DNA of 64,000 bases from Ischnura elegans (lineage: Eukaryota > Arthropoda > Insecta > Odonata > Coenagrionidae), in the NCBI RefSeq assembly GCF_921293095.1, contig NC_060248.1, positions 82,963,243 through 83,027,242 on the forward strand, written 5' to 3'. Of this stretch, positions 46,061 to 59,700 are shown in pieces. The notes below the pieces were generated by a model. The model did not search any database and was not told the DNA's origin. It saw only the letters and a list, made by a program, of their open reading frames with translations. The first letter of the stretch is position 1; each line of letters begins with the position of its first letter. The translations under genes and the position numbers were made by a program.

Positions 46061-49000
46061 AAGGAAGCTGGATAGGATAGTGGCCCACGGGAAAGAGGTT
46101 AGGAGAAATAGCGAACAAAAATAGTGTTTAGGTGAACTAGAGCAGCCCAGGTAGCAAAGGCCAAATAAGGATAGGACAAAACCACAAATTAATTACTGTA
46201 GCTCGGACCAAAATAGTAAAAAATTATTGAAAAAAAGATAATCATTATAAACCGAAGATTAAAAATGCATCACTGCAAAGAAAGTTTTGGAAAATTTTCT
46301 ATCTTCTTTAGTTTTCTAGTACTTATGAAAGTAGTTTTGACGAACTGCCAGTAAAAACTCTTACTAGTTTTTTGGGTTTTAATTTAGTTAATCTCAGAAG
46401 CACATTATATGTATGTTTTACGGAGCCACTTCTGTGTATATTCACTACTTGATATAATAATAATTTCATACGGAATTTAATGGGATATTTTCATTCTATC
46501 AGAGTTTTTTCTCCTGAGGAACAGTTGGAACAATGCTTGTGATCGTAGACGAAAAAAGATGTCCAGTACGGAAGGTTTTCCAATCTCTGCGGAAATATTT
46601 TCGCACAAGAGACCAGCAAATAGGCACACTGTTGAATGAAACCTGTCCCTGTCTCTCGTTCACGGTCCACGCACGTTGCTATCAATAATGTTTAGACACC
46701 GTAAATAAATGGATATCGTTTCTATTTGCTCAAAAAGAGAAAAACTGAAGTTTCAAAAAGGCATAAAGAGTAACAAGTTGATTTATACTTTCCTTATGAT
46801 GTTTGGAGATTATATGAAAAACGAAATAGAGTTGAGTCAGCAAAGCTTTCTACAGAGTTTGAGTAATTGATGTTTTCAATCGAGAGTTGCCGGCTTTTCA
46901 GTCAATAATGACATTTTTTGACATTTATTCAGTAAATAATTGGATGATATTGATACAGGAACCACCGGTTTGACATTGTGTCTTTAAATCAAAGGACAAA
47001 TCGTATGAAAACTTTACCGGTTCATTTTGAGCAAACATGAGAAAGGCTACAAAAATAAACTAGAGATTATGAATTATGAAATATAGAGCAGAAAAGAGCC
47101 GAGTCTTTCATGTCTTTACGTATAAAATGTTAAAAACTCTCGAAGTTAAATTCCTTATACTGTACCTACACACAAAAACCTTGAGTTCCTCTCATTAGGC
47201 ATTCATTATAATCGGAAATCGTAGAAATAATAGATAAGTATATTTACAAAAGAATAGTAATATCATAAATAATATTTTATGCATTTAACATTATTTAATA
47301 ATATAAATATGGAAAATTTATAAAACTACACGAAATATATACGTTAACAATTTTAGCCTGAAAATCCTTACAAAATTTTAATTTCAACAGATCAACAACA
47401 CGAAATATTATATGCCAGAATTTTTCCCAGACATTCCTTTGATTAAACCTGGTTTAAGTTCCTCTTCAATGTTTCGCATTTTGAAATATAAGAGAAGAAA
47501 GGTAGAATTATATCTCCAATTATACCCTGCAGAAGATACTCGGAACAGCTCTCCATTCATGAAGATGTCAGTAAAAAGTGGGGTGATCGAGATATTACGC
47601 TTTGAATTGCGAACAAGAGCCGAATACATTAGAAAAAGAACGAAACGAAGCATGCCAGACACTCTTCACTAAAAAAAAGTCAAGGGATAAAACGATTCAG
47701 TCCTGAAGAGTTAAGGCGCGTGGATTTGGCACGTTAAGCTTCTTATTTTCATTTCTTCAAGCATATGAGATTAATAAATAACACTCCGACAGCACCAAAG
47801 CCGCTAGTAAAATTTCGATACCGCAACTACCCCATTGGGTCAAAGGAGTTTTAATGGAGGGACGTGGGAACACGCAGGACACTCACGTACTGGGGAGCTG
47901 ATAGGAGTTTGTTTTCTGGGAACTAATCAGAGTTCAACGGTTGACGACATAAATTTTGTACTTTATGCTTGACGTTCGATACTGAGTACTGTAATGACCT
48001 CCCTACATTTTCTCCACCTCTCACCGACTTCCGTTCGTCGCTCGCTGTTGATGACTCGCAATCCCACGGTAGAAGCGACCGCTCACCTCAAGGGATGGGT
48101 CGGCATGGGTCGACATGCACGAGGCGACGATGGTTGGACGATCGGGAGGCGCGTGGAGGAGGCGGCAGTCGGTTGGTAGAGCGGAATAAAGCATGTCGTA
48201 GAATGTACTATTGACTCCTTAATTCATCATCCAGTTCCCTTAATGCGTCTCCGACGAACTCCCAATAGTCAATCGATTTACAGTCGTTATTCATTTTACA
48301 GTAACATAGATGGAATCCGAAACATTCTCATAGGGCCATAGCTGCAGAGAATACGCAAACAAATTACAGTGAGGGGCGCTTTGGATCAAAAATAGATTAA
48401 CTTATTTATCTTTTAAAAAATTGTTCGTTACAGCCGCGCTGAAAATATTTAGCTGAGACGGGCTGTATAAATGGAGAGGAAATCTTTCGTACCGGAGACC
48501 ACCTATTTAATCAGTATATCGTCGAATAGTTACATCTACCGCTGATAGAATTCATTGATAATGATGACAGATTCTAGGCGCGTATAGACTGAATTATTTT
48601 TAATTAGATTGCGATAACATCTCTATCATCGCCTTATTTGTCACTGTCGGTATTTTCTCAACTTTTCAATGGCATGTTTTTATGTTAAAATTCTGTTAAG
48701 TTCATATTAAATCTTCACATATTTGTATCAGCAACCCTTATTCAAATGATTTACTTTTATATTTGTCTCTAAGGGTTCCTTCAGATTTTGTTGAATTTTT
48801 CTAACAGTATCGCCAGAAGAATTTTCTCCGTTAAATGCGCTCTTTCTCACCTTCCAAATAGCCTTAGCCTATTTTTTTACACGCTTTTTGTTAAGACGCT
48901 GCGTCAGCTTGCCTGTATCATCGATGGAATCTTTTGATTTTTTTACCCACTTTCCATTGTCGAATCAGTTTGAAATTTTGCACACTTTCTTGCCAATAGT

Positions 49001-49440
49001 CAGACACATGAAATTTTTTCCATCGCGCTCTGATTAGTTTACTAAATATGCAAATAGAAAAATAGTTTTAAAGTGTATTCCATAGATGGCGTTAATTATA
49101 TTTTTTAGAAAAAAATTTCGTTAAAAGCTGTAGTTTAATCTATTAAATCATTCACCACTAAAAAATGAGAAAATAAAATTAAAATAAAATAGTTAAAAGA
49201 CACGATTTTTCCAAAAAGAGAATAAATTGCACTAAAATTAAAATAAAGCTTTTCGTCAATCAAAAATAATGAGAGGGCTCTTATTAGGTTTAGACATTAA
49301 TATTGCGTGCCATTCCTGATTCTAAAATCATGCTCTTCGCCTTCATTAACTTTCTCCAAATGTAAATTTTACTTGACTGCTTTACGATAACAGTATATAT
49401 ACCACCTTCTTGACGTACATTCCCAACTAACGGGCCAGCT
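46061..49440. other. Intergenic stretch, nothing recognised
   Basis: A GC-richer patch lies at 48020-48190. The overlapping frames 47408-47662 (-) and 47412-47672 (+), and 47969-48214 (+), resemble no known protein. Confidence 0.45.
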
Positions 49441-49448
49441 CTCGTCAT

Positions 49449-50359
49449 TAGTGATGGGCAAAGTCGATCATTTTAGTGATTCAATCATTTTGACTCGAGT
49501 CACATCAGTGATTCAATCAATTGATTCAATCATAATGATCGAAAAGACTCATATGAATCAAGATCGAAAAGACTCAAAGGAATGATTGAAAAGACTCAAA
49601 GGAATAAAGATCGAAAAGACTCAAAGGAATCATGATCGAAAAGACTCAAAAGGAATCAAGGTCGAAAAGACTCGACCAATGGGTGTAATAAATCACTTTG
49701 AATAATCGAATAAATACTGCCTCATCTGCGAAGAGCATTGGTAACGCTGATTGCTATCCATATTATCATTTCATATACTATTTTGATTGTGAATTCCTAG
49801 ATGAGTAAATTAGATTGCAAAAATGAAGGAAGTAGTGTCATGAAAACATTTGGGAAGGCAAAACTGCCACAGTTTCTTAACAATAATAGAATAATTTCTA
49901 ACTATGTATCTCAAAATATAACACAAAATACACCACACACTATGCATGAATCTAATCTGCAGGATAATTTTATGAACGGCACAATAGAATGTTAACAGCT
50001 TTAACTTCTACTTCTTAACGTTCTCCTACAAGAGTCATCTTTCCTTTTACGTGTATTTGTGTTATTAATATTGATAACTGCTGGAAAACATATAAGAAAA
50101 AGATTACACAAGTATTCAGTTCTTTATAACATAGTATTTAATTTTCTCACAACTATTTCTGCCCTGTCGAAAAGAGACCAAGCATCGATCGTTCCAAATT
50201 TTGAAATAAACCGGAAACCGGGATGATTGGTATGAAACCGGAAGTCGGAGTGATTGATGATTGATGATCGACTTGTTTAACGAAATGAATCATGAGTCAT
50301 TTGATTCACCTATTGATTCAATCTTTTTGATCGAATCGTTCATGATCGACCCATCACTA
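49449..50359. mobile_element. hAT element, TAGTGATGGG family, exact 8-bp duplication
   Basis: It begins TAGTGATGGGCAAAGTCGA and ends TGATCGACCCATCACTA. CTCGTCAT lies on both sides (49441-49448 and 50360-50367). Length is 911 bases. A short frame at 49801-49995 (+) has no recognisable domain, so the element is probably non-autonomous. Same family as 28280-29391. Confidence 0.88.
49536..49680. repeat. Minisatellite of GATCGAAAAGACTCAAAGGAAT
   Basis: Six to seven imperfect units of about 22-26 bases lie 90 bases inside the left end of the hAT element. Variation is mainly in the ATCA/AATA linker between units. Confidence 0.85.
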
Positions 50360-50367
50360 CTCGTCAT

Positions 50368-52409
50368 TGAATAACGTCACTACTAATATCGTCCTTCAAT
50401 TATACCTATAAAGAATTTGTTGTAGCATTATTTAGTGACTTATTATTCTTTTTTTTGGAGTAAATTGTGCAAAAATATTCATTAGGTAAAATATTATATA
50501 TATATTAATATAATCGCAATATGATTTGACTGATGACATCTCCGCAGTGGTAATACTTGCACAGTCTAAGTTAATAACTGGAAAGAACAGAAGACAGAGA
50601 TAGTCGCTAACCAATTTCAATAGCTTTTACATTATTATAATTGAAATGAAAGAGATATTATCAAATATTATCGATTGGATCGCTGGTATCTCTTCAAAGG
50701 AAATATGTGCACGTATAAGTTAGCTTAACTTCTAGTTATGAAATCATAATACTCGAGTGTCACCGTCTAAATTTGAAGAAATTAAATGAAATCCATTCTT
50801 AACGAAAATATTAACAATGGTTGCCTTTCAATCTCTACCTCTATCCAAAAGTAAATTCCTCACAAATTTTCGGATACGGCGCGAGCCGAAACACAATCGG
50901 GGGACCTACAATTTTAGCGTGGAGACGGCTTTCCCAGCGTTGTATACGGTTCGACACGTTGGTTGTCACGATGGCTGGACGTTTACCTCTATGACCTTTG
51001 TCCTCCATATTAACCCTGGAAGTCAATTAATGGATAATACGAGTATTAGGACAATACCATTGACTTGGGCACCCTTTAAAACCCATGGATCGACACCTTT
51101 GTTGGTATACTATTCTTTTTGCCACCCTTATGACCTTGAATGTGATCTAACTTGGTCGAGGATTGATTTTTCGTAAATAAAAGTGTTATTTTCAGTTTTC
51201 TCGTGTCCGATAACCTAATAATTAACATTTTGGTAAATGAAATTCAGACTATTTTCTATCTCATTTTTTTTTAACATTGAATGAAACCCCATAAGGCAAA
51301 TTAAAATTTTTGGTTTGAACCCACATTGTGAGATCGAAATTGTAAAAGTTTGCTTATACTCAACAAAACTTAGAACCATTCTCCATAAGTATGCCGATTT
51401 TCAGGAATGTTGCTCGATGCGAAGTTACTAAAATTAGAGGTCAAAAATGACACACGACCTGTAGTCTGTACATACGAGCATTGAGGGAGCGGAGACAAAT
51501 CGGAGAGCGCCATGCGGGCGTAAATAGAATTTGCCGGGGCGGCATACAAATGGACGGTCATGATCTTAATGGATGATTCAACATCCCCGTATTCATCTCG
51601 CGACCATATGCCCCGGATCGCCGTGGGAAATCGAGCCAACCGCTTGCTTCATTACACGGGCCACGGTTTTCGGGGTGAAGGCTGGTTATTTGGCGGCGGG
51701 AGGTAGTGGAGAGGGTAAGTGCACGGAGGGGCACTTCATTTACAAATGCCATCAGGAAATAAGAGAGGAAATATTAATGATGTTATTAAAAATATGGCAT
51801 TTTAGGAATTATGGCACAGGCAAGTACCGCAAGGCTGGAGTACCTTACTAAATAGTATTTACCCGCGGCCTAGTTAAGTAAACTAAATGAGGACTGCTTT
51901 TATCATCATATGATCATAATATCATTTTTAGCAAAGAGCGGTATTTTTTAAGGCCGAGGCAAAGTTGATATTCGATCAAAAATGAAAATAGAAATTGTAT
52001 GATCTTCAAAACAGAGTTTCCGTACTTGGAGAAATGAAATAAGCAACATGAATTTATATCCATTCAAGTTGCCTCAGGAATAAACGCACTCTAATTGAAA
52101 AATGCCCAGTAGTTACTCGGTAAAACCTTAGAATTTCAATTTTCACTTGTAATATCCTACTGTTCTTTCTATTTTTGATAATTAACTAGTTATTTATCTC
52201 TGCGTACGAATTATCATAAATAGCACAACTGTTGAGTAGCTGGGTAAAATTAATTTCACATGAAAGAGAGTCCTTATGAAACACATTTTACTAAGAAATC
52301 TATCACTATGTCAGTGAATCAACCCAAATTGGTTTTGAATTCAGTGAAACGAAGATTAAGAGTGATATTGACCCAGCAATTTTGTGCATGCGTAATCATC
52401 GTTTTGCAT
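50368..52409. other. Intergenic stretch with unplaced open frames
   Basis: A 119-codon + frame at 50817-51176 (LYTVRHVGCHDGWTFTSMTF in its middle) and overlapping frames at 51370-51851 match nothing recognised. The composition at 51470-51720 is less AT-rich than its neighbours. They may be remnants of mobile elements; no motif proves it. Confidence 0.35.
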
Positions 52410-52587
52410 TGGTAAATGAAGAGCAAACTTAGTGCATGTCCACAGTAATTTTATTTGGTACGACGCGTTTCAGCGACCTTACTTCGCTATCATCAGGTAC
52501 AAAACGATAGCGAAGTAAGGTCGCTGAAACGCGTCGTACCAAATAAAATTACTGTGGACATGCACTAAGTTTGCTCTTCATTTACCA
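52410..52587. repeat. Perfect 81-bp inverted repeat, 16-base spacer
   Basis: The arms 52410-52490 and 52507-52587 are exact reverse complements at all 81 positions, with spacer 52491-52506. The left-arm inner end plus spacer, read on the - strand, contains the hammerhead-like motif reported separately. No terminal target duplication was seen. Arm identity implies recent origin or gene-conversion-like upkeep. Confidence 0.95.
52454..52503 (-). ncRNA. Hammerhead ribozyme-like motif (type I, minimal stem III)
   Basis: The - strand reads GUAC, CUGAUGA (52496-52490), one extra U, AGCGA, loop AGUAAGG, UCGCU, GAAA, CGCGUC, GUAC. Stem I would be GUAC with GUAC, directly before CUGAUGA and after the GUC cleavage triplet. 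Stem II is AGCGA with UCGCU (5 pairs). Stem III is only A-CG-CG-U; ACGCGU is self-complementary, so two molecules could pair, as known for dimeric hammerheads of Penelope-like elements and retrozymes. The extra U after CUGAUGA departs from the strict consensus. In the right arm (+ strand) the 3' half is kept but CTGATGA is replaced by AAAACGA. Activity is inference. Confidence 0.55.
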
Positions 52588-55500
52588 TTGTATCATTATG
52601 TTCCACAACATCTCGCCGAACACCGTTGAATACATCGTTTTGCATTCTTGACTTGTCAGTCAACATGCTTTATCAACAGAATCCAATGTAAGGTTGCTGA
52701 CAAATAATGTCATTTTTTCCCACTCGACCACAGAAAGCATATTGTGAAACTCGTTCTAAACAAATAACCTTACAAAGGTCTTGATTTTCCAGCGCGATTA
52801 TCAAAATTCTTATCCTTCCATTTCTCCCGACTTTAAATAACTAGCCTAAGTGGTCTCATCCAAATATGGCCACCAAATTAATCTGCATTCACACGAAATT
52901 TACTATCGAGCTCATTCTTCCCCAATTAATTCTTGAACTATCATTAATAAAATCTTTGCCTCTAGTTCCTCCGTTCATCATCTTACTAATAATGAAATGT
53001 TGTTTCTTGTGATGAAATATTATTTGAAGAAATAATAAGGATTTACTTCAAAGTATAGCTATTTATTTCACTGCAAAGTCTCTACAAAAATCAAGACCTG
53101 AGCTGCATAACACCACTTCAAATTTTAATAAAAAATATATCTATTCGAGAGATAGGGTACCATTATGAAACTTGGAATTACCGTTTTAGCATGATAATCA
53201 TTTAAAGCATTTAATTTTTAATTAGTATTCATTAAAAATTTAAAAAATTCTATAGCTTTTATATTTTTATAATTGAAATTAAAAAATACCAACTAATTCG
53301 CTGGAATCGGATAACATCAACATTTCAATTTCAGGTTTATGACGCAATGTAGCCTAATACTGAGAATAAAAGCTAAGCGTTGCAAGTATCATTTCCAATT
53401 GAAAACTTCCCGCACACACTCCGAGGTGTAATTTTTTCTTTTACCATCACATTCACGCCCAAAAAGTAAAGCATCAATGTCATTATTGAACTATCATGAA
53501 TATCATTTTGATAGGTTTAGCTAAAAAGTTAGTAACTTTTCTGTATCAATTAAGGGCACTTATTCGCTTCGTTAACGTTTATTGTCTCCCCGGGCATTCG
53601 ATTGAGAGGGTCTCTCGTTTCTTCCTCCTCTCCTTTCTGTCACTCTTTTGCTTTTTACGCACCAAATGAGTAAGAAAATGTTCCATTGAATTGAAAAATT
53701 GCATCTGCTGACACCACAGAGTCATATTATCTTTCACACAGGATACATAATGAAGCACTAATTATTTATGCAAAACTTTAACCTTTGATCATTTCAAAAT
53801 TAGTGGGAAATGACAGAGTGTGATAAAATATTTACCATGGATACTTATCGCGGATGACATTGATGCGAAGCAAATTATTCCGGGGATGTTGAGGCTAATT
53901 CTGCCCAAGTAAGAAATTATGCATGTGACTCATGCAAGCTACAAGCTCAGAATTCAGATCGCGTGCCAAAACCATTCAGCCCGAGCTTTTGCTGAGGCTT
54001 ACCAGGGTTTTTGAGCCAATGGTGCTTCACTGTGGGTCATGCAGCGACTACTATCCATACAAAAAGTCAAGCTACCTGACAATGAAGAATTTTATCTCGG
54101 TCACTTGTTCTTTCAACACAAATAAATTGATACAAAATAAAATGTATTCTTCCATCTTAAAATATTAATTAGTTGTTCAAATAACTAAATTTATGATTCA
54201 AAAAGTTTCCAACTTATGAAAAATTCACGATTTCTATCCCTTTCTAGATAATTATCAATTATAACTTAGGAAAGCTATATTTTTTAAAGCCAAATAGCAT
54301 TATTTTCGTTGAAAAAGGCGTTGTCATAAAAATATAAAAGCCACTCATTTTAGTTTGCTCTACTATGTAGATTAATAAGTTACAGTCCAAAGATACCATA
54401 AATATTCGATTATCCCAATTTCTATTGTTAGGACATTGTCTTTACACGCACAAAAAAATGCAGACTCCCAAATCAAAGAAAATAGGAAGATTTGTGAAAC
54501 TACTATCGCGAGGGCTAAGTTCGATTCTGCCTTTCGTGTTGAACTAATGCTCTAGTTCGTCACCAGTATTTGAAATTAAGAACTGATATATTTGACAAAG
54601 ATATAGAGGATGCATAAAGCAAGCCGCCAGCTTCAATATATTGGTTAATTCTAAGCAAATGAAATCACAGTTGACGAAAGACCAGGGTTAGAGATACATA
54701 TTTTCCTAGACAAGAGTCCAGTAAGAATTAAAGTTTACCTATTACTTTAATACGATATATATACGATATACGGAATATTGTAAGCAAATCATCATCATCA
54801 AGTGGTTTTCTGCCCATAATCAGGTCCCCAGCACCAATGCTGCTTCAACCTCCAAAGTCTGCAGGCATCCGCAGTCTCCCAGTCATCCGCATTGGTTTCT
54901 ACATGGTTAAAACTTAGATAACAAAGATTTTATGCATATAGGCCATGACTATAACTTAAAAATAGCATTTATATTTCTTAATCTGGAGAGGTTCTTTTTG
55001 TTTGATCCACAAACAACTATGTGCATCGTTACGATGCATGGAAGCGATAAAAAAGGCACCGCAGAGTTAATTAAATTTGGGAAGAGGGAAAATACACTCT
55101 TTCACTGCGTCAGTAGTGTTTAAATCAAAATTTTTGCGTAGTATCACGCTAAACATAAATCGATTATTTCATATTTTACACGTATGGAGTCAATAGTCTT
55201 ATTTTCTCCCTTCTTCACGCATTACAACGACTCATCTCTGCCACCTAATACCCACAGTAGGAAAAAAAATTCCCCACTCACCCGAAGTGGGCCAAAACAA
55301 ACCATTCTGATGAGAAAGCAAGCTATACAAATTTAAATGGCAGATACCAGATTTGATGAAGTACAATGCATAATTTTTATGCTAGATTAATTATTAATTT
55401 ACGTGACCGATAAATCCTATTTGATTCACAACTTCCTAATGACTTGCTAGTAGAGTTGGAGCACTCATGAGGGAAAACAGGAGATAAAACTATATACTAA

Positions 55501-56506
55501 GTGATTATGGAGGTGATTTCAAAACAAATTTTCTCTAATTACCACATTCACACTATCTATTATCCTGTTTTATATAATATTGAGAAATTCGATCTAACTA
55601 ATGGATATATATCATACACTATACATTTTACGGAGTATCCCATCTCATAAATCTTCGGAAAAAATCTCCAAGTAGCTAGTATAATACTAGTGACGTGTAG
55701 TATCTACCTGAGATAGATTCATGGAGAATAGGGAAAAAAGCGAAAAATCTGGACTTCGAAACGTGAAAGCAAACAAAAACGAGATAAATACGGAGGTTGG
55801 AACAGCAGCCTATAACTGTGGGCATTTTCAGAAAGTGATTATGCAACCAAGAAACGCGAGCCGAAATTCTCAAATATTTAGTCCACTGGGTTTAATTTAC
55901 ATAATGCTATGACAACCTGCTTAATATTCGAGTTGGGACTCTCATACAGAAAATCAGGAAGAAAATTTTATCCCGACTGATAATGGATGGGTTTTCAAAA
56001 CAGAAGGCAACAATACTTTGCACACGTTCTTATATTCCCTCAAGATGCTTCCCAGGGCTTATTTAAATTATATATATATTCTTCACTAAGCGTGATACAT
56101 ATCAACTAACCTCAAAACATAGACGAAGAGGACTCCTCTACGGAAAAAAACCTTGTTCAGTACCGCGTTGATATGGATTCACTGAATAAAGAAAAAAAAA
56201 CAAAAATGATACATAATGAGAGGATAAAGCGGCGGCGCTATATCTAGACTGTGGAAAAGAATTTTTATCCATCTGAGAGTTTTCAATCATATTTTTGTCA
56301 CTCAGAGTTCGACTTCTATCATCCTAAAACGCACAGCACACTGATTGAGTAGGAGCAATTGTAAGGAAAAGCAGGCAGGTTAATATTCCATCTGACTATG
56401 GAAGTGTTTTTAAAACAAAAGGCTGAAATATCTTGGAAATATTCTTTTATTCCCTCCAGATGCTCCCCAGAACATATGAGGACCCTAGAAACCGACGAAT
56501 ACGACC
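52588..56506. other. Intergenic stretch, nothing recognised apart from short repeats
   Basis: Contains the inverted partner (53588-53640) of the 40.9-kb repeat and a possible SINE head at about 54475-54560 (B-box-like AAGTTCGATTCTGCC). Otherwise AT-rich without coding signal. Confidence 0.4.
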
Positions 56507-56700
56507 GCAATTTTTATAATAATTTTGGAGGTAAGTGCAGATAATGGTTGATGGGGTCACACAATAGTTGGTTGATGGGGGTGGCAACTGGAAGGGATTG
56601 CAAAGGATACAAGTGAATCACTTGTTTCCCTTTTCCAAAACAGAACTGTGTACCCCACAAACTATCATCTGCACTTATCTCCAAAATTATAAAAATTGCA
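56507..56700. mobile_element. Fold-back MITE of about 194 bp
   Basis: GCAATTTTTATAATAATTTTGG and following GTAAGTGCAGATAATGGTTG are mirrored as CTATCATCTGCACTTATC and CCAAAATTATAAAAATTGC at 56661-56699. Arms are about 55 bases with few mismatches. No target duplication is clear. Confidence 0.75.
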
Positions 56701-59700
56701 CTTGCACCCCTTGTCTTCTATGATCCTCATATTAATGTCATCCATATTCGTGTCTTCGCAGAATAAATATCGTCACTTCAGCATAGAGAATGAACGGGAG
56801 GACCCATCTACGAGTAAAATCGAAGTGGCCAGTACCAATAGGTACCGTGTACCGATTAAACGTAATACCACGTTGAAGCACATTCATGGAATGCGGGGAA
56901 AAACAAGCAATGCAATTCATGTGAGGGCGAAATTCAAAGTAATGAGAAGAACGAGCGGCGAAGCCAAATCTGGACTACGGAAACGAGAAAGATCTCAGTA
57001 AAGGGGACGGGGAAGTTAGAACTGCAGACTACAGCTGTAGGCATTGTCAGCAGGTGATTATTCAACCAAAGGACCTCGAACTTCTCCCTCTTCCACACCG
57101 AATTAGGACGGCATGACCACACACTCGATTCAATTCAACGCTTTCAACGAGGCCATCGCATTAAAAAAAAAAAAACTATTCGCTCGAGTGTATACACACA
57201 CGCGGACACACAAATCCGTCGCGGGTCCGCGCTCAAAACATCGTGCGGCTGAAGCGGCGGAAAATAAAATTTTGCGACCCAAAACGTTTTTGATCGCTTG
57301 CCCCAGGTTAATTAGGTCGGAAAGATAATGCTTTAGTGGGACCGGATAAATTGCCAAACTCCAACCTACCCCACCCATCAAGTGAGCGATATTTTTCCCT
57401 TCACATTCTGTGCATTCAATAATATTTTTTTTTTAGCCCTTACGGACGTCGTCATCATACAAAATCCTCGTGAAAACATAAAATTCGTTCCAATGACGTC
57501 GAAAAGAGGTGGTATTCATAGGGATAATTTTAAAGCGACAGGCATAGTATGTTTTTAAGGGAAAACCAAAAAACACAAAATTTGGGGTAGCTATACTATG
57601 CAGAGGTAAGAAATTTCCAAGTACACTTTGGTACACCGGTACATTTCTTACGTTAATCCTTAATCCCTCTCCACAATAAGAGCAGCTTCTCAAATGCATG
57701 GTTGTATGCCAAATTATTACTAATGAGCCATTCAATACATGAATGTTTCCGAAGGAAGGCCGATCAATGAATAGGAAAACCTATACTAGTGGCGAAAGAA
57801 CTTTTGATCAATAAATTACCACGGCCGGAGAATCGCATCATAATGAAATAATGTCTTTGTGTATTAATCACTAATTCCGATAGGTTTGAAATCTCAGATA
57901 TGAAAGCGAGTCAATTTTTTCCTATCAATAGATGTCATTTTTTAAAGAGTTGTCAAATTTATAATGCTGACAATATTTCGCAGAAAGGTGTTAACTTTTT
58001 AATGAAGGAAAAAGTTATTATAAATAATGCATTTTCATTTTTTTGAATAAAATCACAATTTTCAGATTAAAAAAAAATAAATACATGATCGATTGTAAAT
58101 GATTAAATAATTATACTGCACCGATCGCCACAAAACAGAATGCAATTGAATGTCTTATTTACTGCAAATGGATTGAATATAATATATGCGGTCCAATTTT
58201 AAGCACTTCAGCTGAGTTGAGTGTTTCCTCAAAACATTAAATGTCAGAGTAAATAAATTTAAATTAAATTAATCTCACCGTACAACAAAAGTCCTTCACG
58301 TACCCCAAAAATCTTACAAAGTATAGCAGTAAGGGCTAATAAAAATGTATATTTGAAACTTTATTAGTTTTTCCCAATGGCCATTTTTTTAAATAATGGC
58401 CATAAAAGATATTCTAATACAAAACAAATTTCTCCAACCGCATGCCGCGATTTCATACGCGCACAGACTATATCCGCCGATATTAATTTCCGGAATTTAA
58501 ATCGGAGTTGGTGAGAGACATATGGCAATGATGCGTGCTATCGATTGACGAAACAGTTCAGGGCAAATATCGACTGGATGAATGTTTTTTTCCTTTTCTC
58601 TTGGCTAAAGCTTATTTTTCTCCCAGGGATTCTTCCAACAGATAAATCTAATTGCCAAAGTTTTACTGGGTCAAAATACTGAGCTTCCATTTCTGCGATC
58701 ATTGACCAACTCGCCACACAAGTCCCTGCGGAAGGGAGACATGGAAATCTATAACGCATCACTGATTGCATCAAATGACACGTTAAACACTTAAAACTCA
58801 AACATAGGGCAATAGGGCATTGAAAACTAATCAACCCTTAAAAATATAAAATAACTCATGTTATCACTGCATCAACTAGCATAGTAGACAAGGAATTATT
58901 CAAATTTATATCTGGCATATAGGTACTCAGATAATCAATCTCGCATTCATACATCAGACAATCTTTCATAAAAATATACCTCTTGGTTTACAAGGGATGT
59001 CTCTAGTTTAAATAAAAGTAAAGTTATGAAAAAAATATTACTATAAAACTGATGTAATATAATTTTCAAAGTGGGAAAATTCCTATTAAAATTGCTAGTA
59101 TCCTGCGAGTTCCCCTTTAACTACAGTATAAAACATTCACTTAGGTTTTGGTAAACTGTAATAGTGTCTAATTCTCAGCAAAAATATCAAAAAAGCCATA
59201 TAAAATAGTATTCCTGGAAAAATGGTTCGCTCCGGAACGCTGAATATTTGGAGGTATGTTTCAGAAAAAGTTGGGCATTTGGTATGATTTCGTGTCTAAC
59301 GAACTTGAACGAGAAGGTGATAAAAATCGAAGGCTTAAAATGTAATTTTAAGCCTTCGATTTTTTGCCTCAAGTAATCTGTAACTCGATTTGAAGACATT
59401 AAGGCGACGATGAAGGTGCATTTCAAATATATATACAACAATATCTAATTTTCGTAGCGTTTTGCCTTTACGACTCATCATATCACAAAGTTTAATTTTA
59501 ATTTTTGAATTACTACAGCAAATATGATATAAGGGATATGTATGGGATAAATACTAGGTGAGCCAAAATCAGCAGCAAAAGAATGAACAACATGGTGGAC
59601 TGTAATATATGCTTTGGGTCATTATTTACACATTGGATCATTTTCTGCACCCACTGGCTTGAATCACTCAGTGAATTTATTTTTATTATAAAAATATTCA

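Noticed and set aside
49536..49680. CRISPR-like array of repeats
   Set aside because: The units adjoin with only 2-4 variable bases, so there are no spacers; it is a minisatellite inside a eukaryotic hAT element.
59322..59364. Hairpin followed by T residues as a transcription terminator
   Set aside because: Intrinsic terminators of this kind are bacterial; the window is eukaryotic and no gene ends here.
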